Below, one piece after another: positions 30,133-37,695 of a stretch of DNA of 37,695 nt. Location: assembly GCF_000181515.1 (NCBI RefSeq), contig NZ_ABCG01000013.1, positions 1 through 37,695 of the forward strand, given 5' to 3'. The first letter of the stretch is position 1, and every line of letters begins with the position of its first letter. The stretch is from Erythrobacter sp. SD-21 (GTDB lineage Bacteria; Pseudomonadota; Alphaproteobacteria; Sphingomonadales; Sphingomonadaceae). Position numbers and translations under genes: made by a program. The notes under the pieces were generated by a model. That model ran no database searches. It was not told where the DNA came from and was given only the letters and a program-made list of their open reading frames with translations.

Positions 30133-32070
30133 ATGGCTAACGAGGGTGAAGCTCACGCGACTCATCCGGTTTGTGATGTAGAGTCAGCACAGATCGAAGA
30201 GCGCTACCGCGGTCTGCGCAAGCAGATCCCGCTTTTGTATGTCCTAGCCGCGTCAAGCATCGTTGGACTCAGCCTTTCCACGAGCGGCGTGTTAGAATCC
30301 ATGCTCGGCCTGCCGGGCCTACTGACCGCCCTAATAATTTGGCGCTTTTTCTTTTGGATCAGAGTCCAACATCATCCGATTAGGCCCGATCAGATGAAAT
30401 CGCAGATCAGAACGTCTCGGTTGTTGGCGGTTGTTATTGCCGGCGGATATTCGCTTTGGGCACATTATTTGATTTGGCAGTTCCCCGATAGCTCCACCGC
30501 GATCATATTTTTTGCCAGCCTCTCGGCGATTGGATGTGCGTTCGCTCTGTCGTCCGATCCGCCAGCAGCATCGGCTCCTCTCTTCCTGCTTGGATTGCCC
30601 CTTGCAGCGGATCTCATTCTCTTTGGGAGCGGGCCGCGGCTTGGCATGGGGGTCAGTCTGCTTCTGGTTTTGTTGCTGACCTACCGGATGGTCCGCTTGC
30701 AGAACCAGAACGTGGGCGATCTTGTTTCCTCCCGTCTGAGCCTCGAGGTCGAGCGCAATCGCGCCCGCGACGCGGAACGCTCTGCTCAAAAGCAGGCCTC
30801 GACTGACCCGTTAACAGGTATCGCCAACAGGCGCGCTCTCACTCGAGCGCTGGGCGATCATACATCGAAAGAGGCGGGCGACATCGCAATCGCCTCCATC
30901 GATCTTGATGGTTTCAAGCCCATCAACGATGTCTTCGGACATGATACAGGCGACATCGCGTTAGCGTGCATTGCGACGCGTCTTGTCGAAAAATTTGGCA
31001 GTGAGAGCCTCGTGGCCCGCATGGGCGGCGATGAGTTCGCTATCCTGTGGATGGGTCCTGGAGCCCGGACGAACGCACTCAGCGCGCTTCCAGAGCTCAC
31101 CGCGGCAATAAGCGAACCGCTTGAGGCCGGAGGGCGAACACTTAGAATTGGCGGGTGCGTCGGCGTCGCTATGGGAGACGGGTCTGGTCAGGAACCTAGC
31201 GCGTTGCTGAGCCAGGCCGACGCTGCTCTTTACGAGGCAAAGGCAAAGGGGAGCGGAAAATCGGCGGTCTTTTCCGACGAACTCTCTCGGAGCCACGAAC
31301 GCCGGTTGGTTATCGAGACGGCAGTCAGGGACTCCACTCTGCTTTCCGAAATGGAAGTAGTCTACCAGCCCATACGAGCAGCGGAGACGGGGGACCTAGT
31401 CGCGTGCGAAGCTCTGGCGAGGTGGACAAGTCCTCTGCTCGGCGAAGTCAGCCCAAGCGAGTTTATCCCGATTGCAGAACAGATGAACATGATTTCTGCA
31501 ATTACAGAACGGACGCTTGAGCTTGCAGTGTGTTGCGCTTGTGATTGGCCCGCACAGATCACGCTTTCGTTCAACGTAAGCGCGGTTTACTTGTGCTGGG
31601 AGGATGCCTCCCAAACCATCTTATCGATCATGGCGAGATCGGGCTTGCCTGCTGCTCGGATGCAGTTGGAAGTGACCGAGACCGCTGTCTTGACCGAGTT
31701 TGACGTTCCTCGACAGAACCTTGCCGCTCTGCGGTCGGCAGGCGCGCGCATTGCGCTCGATGACTTCGGTGCTGGAAATGCCTCGATCTCCTATCTGCGC
31801 GAAATGAACTTTGATGCAGTGAAGTTCGATGGATCTCTCATTGTTGATATAGCTACGGATGCTCGACGGCAAAGACTGCTGGGGGGGCTGGTCAAGCTCT
31901 GTAAATCTCTAGGTGCCGCTAGCACCGCAGAACACGTCGCGTCGGTTAAGGATCTCACAATGGTGCGAAGCTTGGGATGCGACAATGTGCAAGGCTACCT
32001 GGTAGGCCGGCCATGTGTGATGAATGGCTCCGTATTGCGCAAATTGCTAACCGAGAGGCGGGCGGCATAG
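30133..32070 (+). CDS. Membrane GGDEF-EAL protein (cyclic-di-GMP synthesis and breakdown)
   Basis: This 645-residue protein has an N-terminal sensor region with about five to six membrane helices (35-200), a coiled segment, a GGDEF domain (about 220-385) and an EAL domain (about 400-640). The diguanylate cyclase active site is intact (GGDEF at 298-302), with no RxxD inhibitory site just upstream. The EAL domain keeps E426-A-L, the FNVSA Asn, the LEVTET Glu, the DDFGAG pair and the VKFDGS Lys. The TAEHVASVKD segment departs from the usual AEGVET, so phosphodiesterase activity is less certain. It would adjust cyclic-di-GMP, which controls motility and biofilm. It stands alone, and its lower GC fits the variable block just before it. 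Confidence 0.93.
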   Translation: MANEGEAHATHPVCDVESAQIEERYRGLRKQIPLLYVLAASSIVGLSLSTSGVLESMLGLPGLLTALIIWRFFFWIRVQHHPIRPDQMKSQIRTSRLLAVVIAGGYSLWAHYLIWQFPDSSTAIIFFASLSAIGCAFALSSDPPAASAPLFLLGLPLAADLILFGSGPRLGMGVSLLLVLLLTYRMVRLQNQNVGDLVSSRLSLEVERNRARDAERSAQKQASTDPLTGIANRRALTRALGDHTSKEAGDIAIASIDLDGFKPINDVFGHDTGDIALACIATRLVEKFGSESLVARMGGDEFAILWMGPGARTNALSALPELTAAISEPLEAGGRTLRIGGCVGVAMGDGSGQEPSALLSQADAALYEAKAKGSGKSAVFSDELSRSHERRLVIETAVRDSTLLSEMEVVYQPIRAAETGDLVACEALARWTSPLLGEVSPSEFIPIAEQMNMISAITERTLELAVCCACDWPAQITLSFNVSAVYLCWEDASQTILSIMARSGLPAARMQLEVTETAVLTEFDVPRQNLAALRSAGARIALDDFGAGNASISYLREMNFDAVKFDGSLIVDIATDARRQRLLGGLVKLCKSLGAASTAEHVASVKDLTMVRSLGCDNVQGYLVGRPCVMNGSVLRKLLTERRAA

Positions 32071-32122
32071 CGGTCTGAGCCGATGCAGTGTCTGCTTTCC
32101 ACCGCAATAGCTGCCTGTCCGC

Positions 32123-33628
32123 TCACGGATGTGGCGCCAGTCCGATCTCCACGCCTGTCTTGTCCGTCAGTGCGAATTTGTCGACGAGGTCGCTGCTCGC
32201 GCGGTTGAGGCCCACGACCTGCACGCTGCGGCCGTTGCGGCGCATGCGTTCAACCACCTTGTCGAGCGCGCCAATGGCCGAAATGTCCCAGAAGTGGGCC
32301 TTGCTAACGTCGATGATGACGTGGTCCGCCGGATCGGGCTGGGTGCTTTCGGGGCCCAATGCAGCTTCGAAACGCTCGACGCTGGCGTAGAAGATCTGGC
32401 CCTTGGCACGGTAGGTGGCAGTGTCGCCGTCGCGCTCGCGCACGACCTCAAACATGGTCATCACCTTGTGGGTGAAGAACACGCCCGACAGCACCACGCC
32501 TGCCAGCACGCCCAGCGCGAGATTGTGCGTAGCGACCACGACCACCACCGTCGCCAGCATGACGACGGAGGATTGCCACGGGTGCTTGGTTACGTTCGGG
32601 ATCGAGTTCCACGAGAAGGTCCCGATCGACACCATGATCATGATCGCCACCAGCGCGGGCATCGGCACCTGTCCGACAAGGTCGCCGAGCACGGCGAGCA
32701 GGATCAACAGCGAAAGGCCCGCAGTAAAGGTCGACAGGCGTCCACGTCCGCCGCTGGTCACGTTGATGACCGACTGGCCGATCATCGCGCAGCCGCCCAT
32801 GCCGCCGAACATCGCTGCTACGACATTGGCAACGCCCTGGCCAGCGCTCTCGCGGCGCTTGTTCGAGCCGGTGTGCGTCATGTCGTCGACGATCTGCGCG
32901 GTCAGCAGCGATTCCAATAGGCCGACGGCCGCCATGGTCGCCGAATAGGGGGCGATGATAGCCAGCGTTTCCCACGTCAGCGGCACATCGGGCAGCATGA
33001 AATAGGGCAGGCCTTCCGGCAGCTCGCCCATGTCCGACACGGTGTTGACCGGCGCGTCGAGCCAGATGGTCAGCGCCGTCAGTACGATAATCGCAATCAG
33101 CGGGCTTGGGATGGCCGTGGTGAAGCGCGGAATGATGTAAATCATCGCCAGGCCGGCGATGACCATGGCGTAGGTCATCCAGCCGATGCCTGCATTGCCC
33201 GGGTCGAGCTGCGGCAACTGCGCCATGAAGATCAAGATCGCGAGAGCATTGACGAAGCCCGTAATGACCGAGCGGCTGACGAACTGCATTAGCAAGTCGA
33301 GCCGGAGGAGGGCGGCGAGGCCCTGGAAGATGCCCATCAGGATCGTCGCGGCGAAGAGGTATTCCACCCCGTGATCGCGCACCAGCGGCACGACCACCAC
33401 GGCGACTGCGGCCGTCGCGGCGCTGATCATGCCCGGACGCCCGCCGGTAAAGGCGATGACCATTGCAATCGCGACCGAGGCATAAAGGCCGACACGCGGA
33501 TCGACGCCCGCGATGATCGAGAAGCCGATGGCCTCCGGAATCAAGGCGAGGGCGACGACAATGCCGGCCAGCACGTCTGCACGGATGTTGGAGAACCAGT
33601 CGCGTTTGATCGCGCCGAGGTTGGGCAT
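32123..33628 (-). CDS. SulP-family inorganic anion transporter with STAS domain
   Basis: This 501-residue protein has a SulP membrane domain with 12-14 helices (about 15-390), including the family marker [32 protein letters not shown], and a C-terminal cytoplasmic STAS domain (about 405-495). SulP proteins move sulfate, bicarbonate or related anions. The short form resembles BicA-type bicarbonate or sulfate transporters; the substrate cannot be told from sequence. The start is ATG 33628. It is a monocistronic gene downstream of, and co-directional with, the Atm1 exporter gene. Confidence 0.93.
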   Translation of the reverse strand: MPNLGAIKRDWFSNIRADVLAGIVVALALIPEAIGFSIIAGVDPRVGLYASVAIAMVIAFTGGRPGMISAATAAVAVVVVPLVRDHGVEYLFAATILMGIFQGLAALLRLDLLMQFVSRSVITGFVNALAILIFMAQLPQLDPGNAGIGWMTYAMVIAGLAMIYIIPRFTTAIPSPLIAIIVLTALTIWLDAPVNTVSDMGELPEGLPYFMLPDVPLTWETLAIIAPYSATMAAVGLLESLLTAQIVDDMTHTGSNKRRESAGQGVANVVAAMFGGMGGCAMIGQSVINVTSGGRGRLSTFTAGLSLLILLAVLGDLVGQVPMPALVAIMIMVSIGTFSWNSIPNVTKHPWQSSVVMLATVVVVVATHNLALGVLAGVVLSGVFFTHKVMTMFEVVRERDGDTATYRAKGQIFYASVERFEAALGPESTQPDPADHVIIDVSKAHFWDISAIGALDKVVERMRRNGRSVQVVGLNRASSDLVDKFALTDKTGVEIGLAPHP

Positions 33629-33732
33629 GTTTTTCGTCCAGCTATATAAGGAGGGCGCGCGTTAGCACCCGGAAGGTCTGGGCGCTACCTAGCGATTGTG
33701 CAGTGCGGCACAACCCCGCAAACCCCGCATAG

Positions 33733-35541
33733 CTATTCGATCGCCGCTTCCTCGGCCTGCTGGCGCGCCCACATCTCGGCGTAGAGGCCGTCGTGCCGCA
33801 GCAGTTCGCCATGCGTGCCGATCTCGGCCAGCTTGCCGTGGTCAAGCACGAGGATCCGGTCGGCATCGGCAATGGTCGACAGGCGATGCGCGATGGCCAG
33901 CGTGGTACGATGAGCGCTGATTTGCTTCAGCGTGCGCAGGATGTCCTGCTCGGTCCGGCTGTCCAGGGCGCTGGTCGCCTCGTCCAGCAGAAGGATCGGC
34001 GGATCCTTCACCAGGGTGCGTGCAATGGCGACACGCTGCTTCTCGCCGCCCGAAAGCTTAAGCCCGCGCTCGCCGACTTCTGTGTCGAACCCGTCGGGCA
34101 GGCGTTTGATGAAGGGCAGGATGGACGCTGCACGCGCAGCGGCGAGGATGTCCTCGTCCTCTGCCCCCTCGCGTCCGTAGGCAATGTTGTAGCCGATGGT
34201 GTCGTTGAACAGCACGCTGTCCTGCGGGACGATACCGATATGCGCGCGCAGGCTTTCCTGCGTGACGGTAGTGATATCCTTCCCGTCTACAAGAATGCGC
34301 CCCTTCTGCGGATCGTAGAAACGGAACAGCAGCCGCGCGATGGTGCTCTTGCCCGCGCCCGAGGGCCCGACGATGGCGAGGTTGCTTCCCGCCGGGACTT
34401 CGAAGGTCAGGCCATGAAGGATGGTGCGCTCCGGCTCGTAACCGAAATGGACATGGTCGAAGGTGATAGTCGGACGTCTCACTACGAGAGCCGGCGCGCC
34501 GGGCTTGTCCTCGACCTCAACCTGCGTATCGATCAGATGGAACATCTCCGCCATGTCGACCAGCCCCTGGCGGATCGTGCGGTACACCCAACCAAGCAGG
34601 TCGAGCGGGCGGAAAAGCTGCATGAGGTAGGTGTTCACGAAAACGAGATCCCCGACGGTCAGTTCGCCGCGGCTCCAGCCCCAGACGGTGTAGGCCATCG
34701 CGCCCGCCATCAGCGCGTTGGTAATGAGGGCCTGCACGATATTGAGCATACCAAGCGAAGCATCGGACTTGATGGCCGCTTCGCTATAGGCGCGCGCGGC
34801 CTTGGCGTAGCGCGCCTCCTCGCGGTGCTCGGCCCCGAAATATTTGACTGTCTCGTAATTGAGCAGGCTGTCCACCGCGCGGCTGAGCGCCTGCCCGTCG
34901 AGATCGTTCATGTCGCGGCGAAGCTTGGTGCGCCACTCGGTGATTTGCCGGGTCACCACTATATATAGGACGACGGTGACCGCGGTGGCGGTGACCAGCC
35001 CCCATCCGAAATTGATGTAGAAGATCACGCCGACCGCGGTCAGCTCGATGATCGTGGGTGCGATGTTGAAGAGCAGGAAGTAGAGCATGGAATCGATGCT
35101 CTTGGTCCCGCGCTCGATGACCTTGGTGACCTCCCCCGTTCTTCGCGACAGGTGGAAGCGCAGCGACAGGCGGTGGAGCCGGTGGAATACGTCCTCCGCC
35201 AGCGAGCGGGTGGCTTCCTGGCCGACGCGCTCGAAGACGATATTGCGCAGATTGTCGAAAGCGGTGCCGGCAAACCGTCCCAAGCCGTAGGCAAGGACCA
35301 GCGCCATCGCGACCATTGCGGCCTCGCTCCCCGGCGTCGACATGGCATCGACGGCGTTCTTATAGGCGAAGGGGAGGGCGAGGACCGTTCCCTTCGCCAG
35401 CAGCACGAGCACAAGCGCAAAGGCGATCCGCTTGCGCAGGCCCGGATTGTCCCTGGGCCATAGATAGGGAAGAAAACGCTTCAGCGTTGCCCAGCTTTCG
35501 GCGTCCTGCCGCTGGTCGGAAGTAATCGTGTCGGGCGGCAT
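33733..35541 (-). CDS. atm1: Atm1-type ABC exporter (ABCB7/HMT family)
   Basis: This 602-residue half-transporter has six membrane helices (about 35-340, with FERVGQ and the RTGEVTKVIERGTKSID loop typical of Atm1), then one ATPase domain. The ATPase domain has Walker A GPSGAGKS (K398), signature LSGGEKQ (about 495-501) and Walker B ILLLDEATSALD (about 515-526). It is very similar in my memory to the structurally studied Novosphingobium Atm1, a glutathione-conjugate and heavy-metal-thiol exporter related to mitochondrial Fe-S export. It has no peptidase domain and no membrane-fusion partner, so it is not the type I exporter for the RTX peroxidase. Confidence 0.95.
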   Translation of the reverse strand: MPPDTITSDQRQDAESWATLKRFLPYLWPRDNPGLRKRIAFALVLVLLAKGTVLALPFAYKNAVDAMSTPGSEAAMVAMALVLAYGLGRFAGTAFDNLRNIVFERVGQEATRSLAEDVFHRLHRLSLRFHLSRRTGEVTKVIERGTKSIDSMLYFLLFNIAPTIIELTAVGVIFYINFGWGLVTATAVTVVLYIVVTRQITEWRTKLRRDMNDLDGQALSRAVDSLLNYETVKYFGAEHREEARYAKAARAYSEAAIKSDASLGMLNIVQALITNALMAGAMAYTVWGWSRGELTVGDLVFVNTYLMQLFRPLDLLGWVYRTIRQGLVDMAEMFHLIDTQVEVEDKPGAPALVVRRPTITFDHVHFGYEPERTILHGLTFEVPAGSNLAIVGPSGAGKSTIARLLFRFYDPQKGRILVDGKDITTVTQESLRAHIGIVPQDSVLFNDTIGYNIAYGREGAEDEDILAAARAASILPFIKRLPDGFDTEVGERGLKLSGGEKQRVAIARTLVKDPPILLLDEATSALDSRTEQDILRTLKQISAHRTTLAIAHRLSTIADADRILVLDHGKLAEIGTHGELLRHDGLYAEMWARQQAEEAAIE

Positions 35542-35579
35542 GGACCGCTATCTGGGGTAAGCCATCCCGATTGCCAAGG

Positions 35580-36554
35580 TCAGCCGCCCAGACGCGTGGC
35601 GCGCTGGTTAAATCGCATCAGGCTTTCGCGTGGCATATTGCCGGGCAGGTCGAACATCACGCGTCGTGAGGCAAAATCGATTGCAATCCGCTCGAACACG
35701 CGAAGATTACCCATGCCGAGGATGAGCGCCGGCTTGTCGCCAAAGCCGAGTGCCTCGAGCGCGGGACTGTCGGCAAAACCGATGGGGATGTTCTCCAGCG
35801 CGATCTCTGCGATCTGCAGCCGCTTGCCGTAGGCGATATTTCCGTTGAGCTGGAAACCGTTGACATCGGTCGCGGTGAACTTGGCGCCTTCGCGTGCGCG
35901 CAGGCGGGACAGGAGGGCGAGGTTGCCGACGCTGTTCTGTGCGCCGGTATCGATGATGACCGCGATCTTCACCCCGTCGAGCTTGGCGTTGGTGATGATC
36001 ATCTGGCCCAGCCTTTCGCGGGCGCGCACGACGATTTCGTATCCATACCGGCCGCCCGCTTGCTCCGCGTCCATCACCGTCATGCGCTGCTCGGCGAAAT
36101 CGATGAGCACCCGCATGTCCTGCAAGGTATCGAGGCCGAGGATGCCATCGGCTCCGACGTGCTTGCGCTCCAGCAGCGGCGAGGTGAGCCCGCTGAGCGT
36201 ACGGTCGGCAAATTCGAGGCGGTCGATGGCGATCGTGTCGACCATCCGTTTCGATCCCATCGCCACCAGAAGCGCGCGGCCGGAGGGTTCCAGCTCGAGA
36301 TCCGAAGTGATGCGCGAAGTGACGACCGTTGCCTGCGCGCCGGTGTCGATGAAGAAGCGGTAGGGGCCGCGCCCATCGATGCTGACCGGCACGGTCATGC
36401 GTTCGTAACGGTCCCGGTCGAAGGCGATGTCTATGGCATCGTCTTGTGCGACGCCGGGATCCTCGCTCGTGGCAACACCTTGAGTCCCTTGCGCCGCGAG
36501 GGGGCTCAGGCTGAACAGGGTGGCGCCGGTAAGCGCGAGCACTCTTGATTTCAT
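35580..36554 (-). CDS. Retropepsin-like aspartic protease with two DTG motifs
   Basis: This 324-residue exported protein starts at ATG 36554 behind GAGGAGA; the upstream extension of the frame is dismissed. A signal peptide ends near LAAQ (residues 19-22). Two clan AA aspartic protease units follow, each with hydrophobic-D-T-G-A: D70-T-G and D202-T-G, with the paired hydrophobic-G segments GILGLDTL and LILGMGNL. The layout suggests a self-contained pseudodimer. Such proteins are common in sphingomonads as periplasmic or secreted proteins of unknown target. It is monocistronic and lies upstream of the rRNA operon in the opposite direction. Confidence 0.9.
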   Translation of the reverse strand: MKSRVLALTGATLFSLSPLAAQGTQGVATSEDPGVAQDDAIDIAFDRDRYERMTVPVSIDGRGPYRFFIDTGAQATVVTSRITSDLELEPSGRALLVAMGSKRMVDTIAIDRLEFADRTLSGLTSPLLERKHVGADGILGLDTLQDMRVLIDFAEQRMTVMDAEQAGGRYGYEIVVRARERLGQMIITNAKLDGVKIAVIIDTGAQNSVGNLALLSRLRAREGAKFTATDVNGFQLNGNIAYGKRLQIAEIALENIPIGFADSPALEALGFGDKPALILGMGNLRVFERIAIDFASRRVMFDLPGNMPRESLMRFNQRATRLGG

Positions 36555-36819
36555 CGCACGTCTCCTCGAAGGCGGCGCACTCGCACAGCGGAGCGCTGCC
36601 CGTCGGTTCCTATGTAGCACAGGGTGGGGCGGGCGCCGAATTCCATAGAGGGTGCGTTGCCGCGATCAGCCTGGCGGCGGTGAACCGCGATGCACCCCAA
36701 CCCGAAGGCCTTGAAGAATGCCGATCGGTCCCCATATGGAATTGCGAGAGAATTGGGCGCGAAGCCGTGCAAATCGGCGGGTTTGGTAATCGGGTCAAAA
36801 AACTTTCAAAAAAAACCCA

Positions 36820-36848
36820 TTGACGGAATCCTTGGTCGCGCCTAGATG
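36820..36848 (+). promoter_or_regulatory. rRNA operon promoter
   Basis: The -35 hexamer TTGACG (36820-36825) and -10 TAGATG (36843-36848) are separated by 17 bp, preceded by an A-rich stretch that could act as an UP element. This is the usual alphaproteobacterial rrn promoter type, about 370 bp before 16S. Confidence 0.8.
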
Positions 36849-37221
36849 GCCCTCACCGACGCGGCGCTGACGGTTTCAACCGCTCCGCTGGGTTGGTCGC
36901 CATATAGATACGGACAGCCGCTCCCCCGGTTTAGATCGGGGCACATTGGTTGTCCGCTAGTTCTGTCTCTGGCGGTTCTTTGACATTGTTAGTTTTTGAT
37001 GAAGGGACATGTGGGCGACGGCGCCCGGTCCGGGGACCTCAAGGCTCCGAGTACCGGTTAATTCAAGCCGATTGCCACATCCTTCCAGGCTCCACAGTCT
37101 GGTTGCGATGATGCATGTTCATTCGTATCCATTACGTTTGACAGTGCAGGTATCGGCTCCTTGAAGCTCATGCCTAGCGGGTTGGCGGTCTTCGGACTGT
37201 GCCTGCTTAGTATGTGACACA
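36849..37221 (+). other. rRNA leader region with boxA-like site
   Basis: This is the untranslated leader between promoter and 16S. It holds a boxA-like antitermination sequence GGTTCTTTGACA at 36974-36985 and presumably the 5' half of the RNase III processing stem. No gene or tRNA is seen. Confidence 0.6.

Positions 37222-37695
<474 letters not shown>

Noticed and set aside
33733..35541. ABC exporter as type I secretion partner for the RTX peroxidase
   Set aside because: Sequence is clearly Atm1/HMT type, 8 kb away, without a membrane-fusion protein or TolC partner.
36980..36985. TTGACA in the rRNA leader as a second promoter
   Set aside because: No -10 hexamer at proper spacing; the sequence fits a boxA-like antitermination site better.

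Overview
The window looks like chromosome of a GC-rich alphaproteobacterium of the Sphingomonadales, most likely Erythrobacteraceae (Erythrobacter or a close relative). This rests on the first ~474 nt of a 16S rRNA gene at the right edge, an Atm1-type exporter very close to the Novosphingobium type, a COQ9 gene, a mitochondrial-type cytochrome bc1 chaperone, and the general codon and GC style. The assignment comes from reading the sequence, not from a database search.

Layout. 1-5.1 kb holds core genes: a cysteine-cluster protein and an SCO copper chaperone (minus), an ankyrin protein and COQ9 (plus), a feoAB iron(II) uptake operon behind a candidate Fur box, and ssb with a clear terminator. 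5.1-13.3 kb holds a compact VirB-type type IV secretion cluster (virB2, B4, B6, B8, B9, B10, B11, mostly overlapping by a few bases). Its virB3 lies alone and inverted upstream of virB2. No virB1, virB5, virB7 or virD4 is visible.

13.3-24.5 kb is the most interesting part. A three-gene copper operon encodes a Tat-exported multicopper-oxidase-like protein, a second multicopper-oxidase-like protein without a signal peptide, and an SCO-like protein without an anchor. The two oxidase-like proteins carry complementary copper ligands, lie in the same reading frame, and are separated by one TGA and eight codons. A strong terminator follows, then a structured AT-rich control region, an orphan NarL/LuxR-type response regulator, another terminator, and a 2138-residue RTX protein. 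That protein has a complete animal-type heme peroxidase domain and is built like MopA, the manganese-oxidising peroxidase known from Erythrobacter SD-21 and Aurantimonas. My reading is a secreted metal-oxidation (probably Mn(II)) module combining copper oxidase and heme peroxidase routes. The architecture is seen; the substrate is inferred.

24.5-28.5 kb returns to housekeeping genes: DUF177/YceD and the bc1 chaperone (minus), then bamE-like, hslV, hslU and an ACT-domain gene (plus). 28.5-30.1 kb is gene-poor and less GC-rich, with a DUF1579 gene and a possible decayed small gene. 30.1-36.6 kb holds a membrane GGDEF-EAL protein, a SulP anion transporter, the Atm1-type ABC exporter and a double-DTG aspartic protease. 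36.8-37.7 kb is an rRNA operon start: promoter, leader with a boxA-like site, and the 5' part of 16S rRNA.
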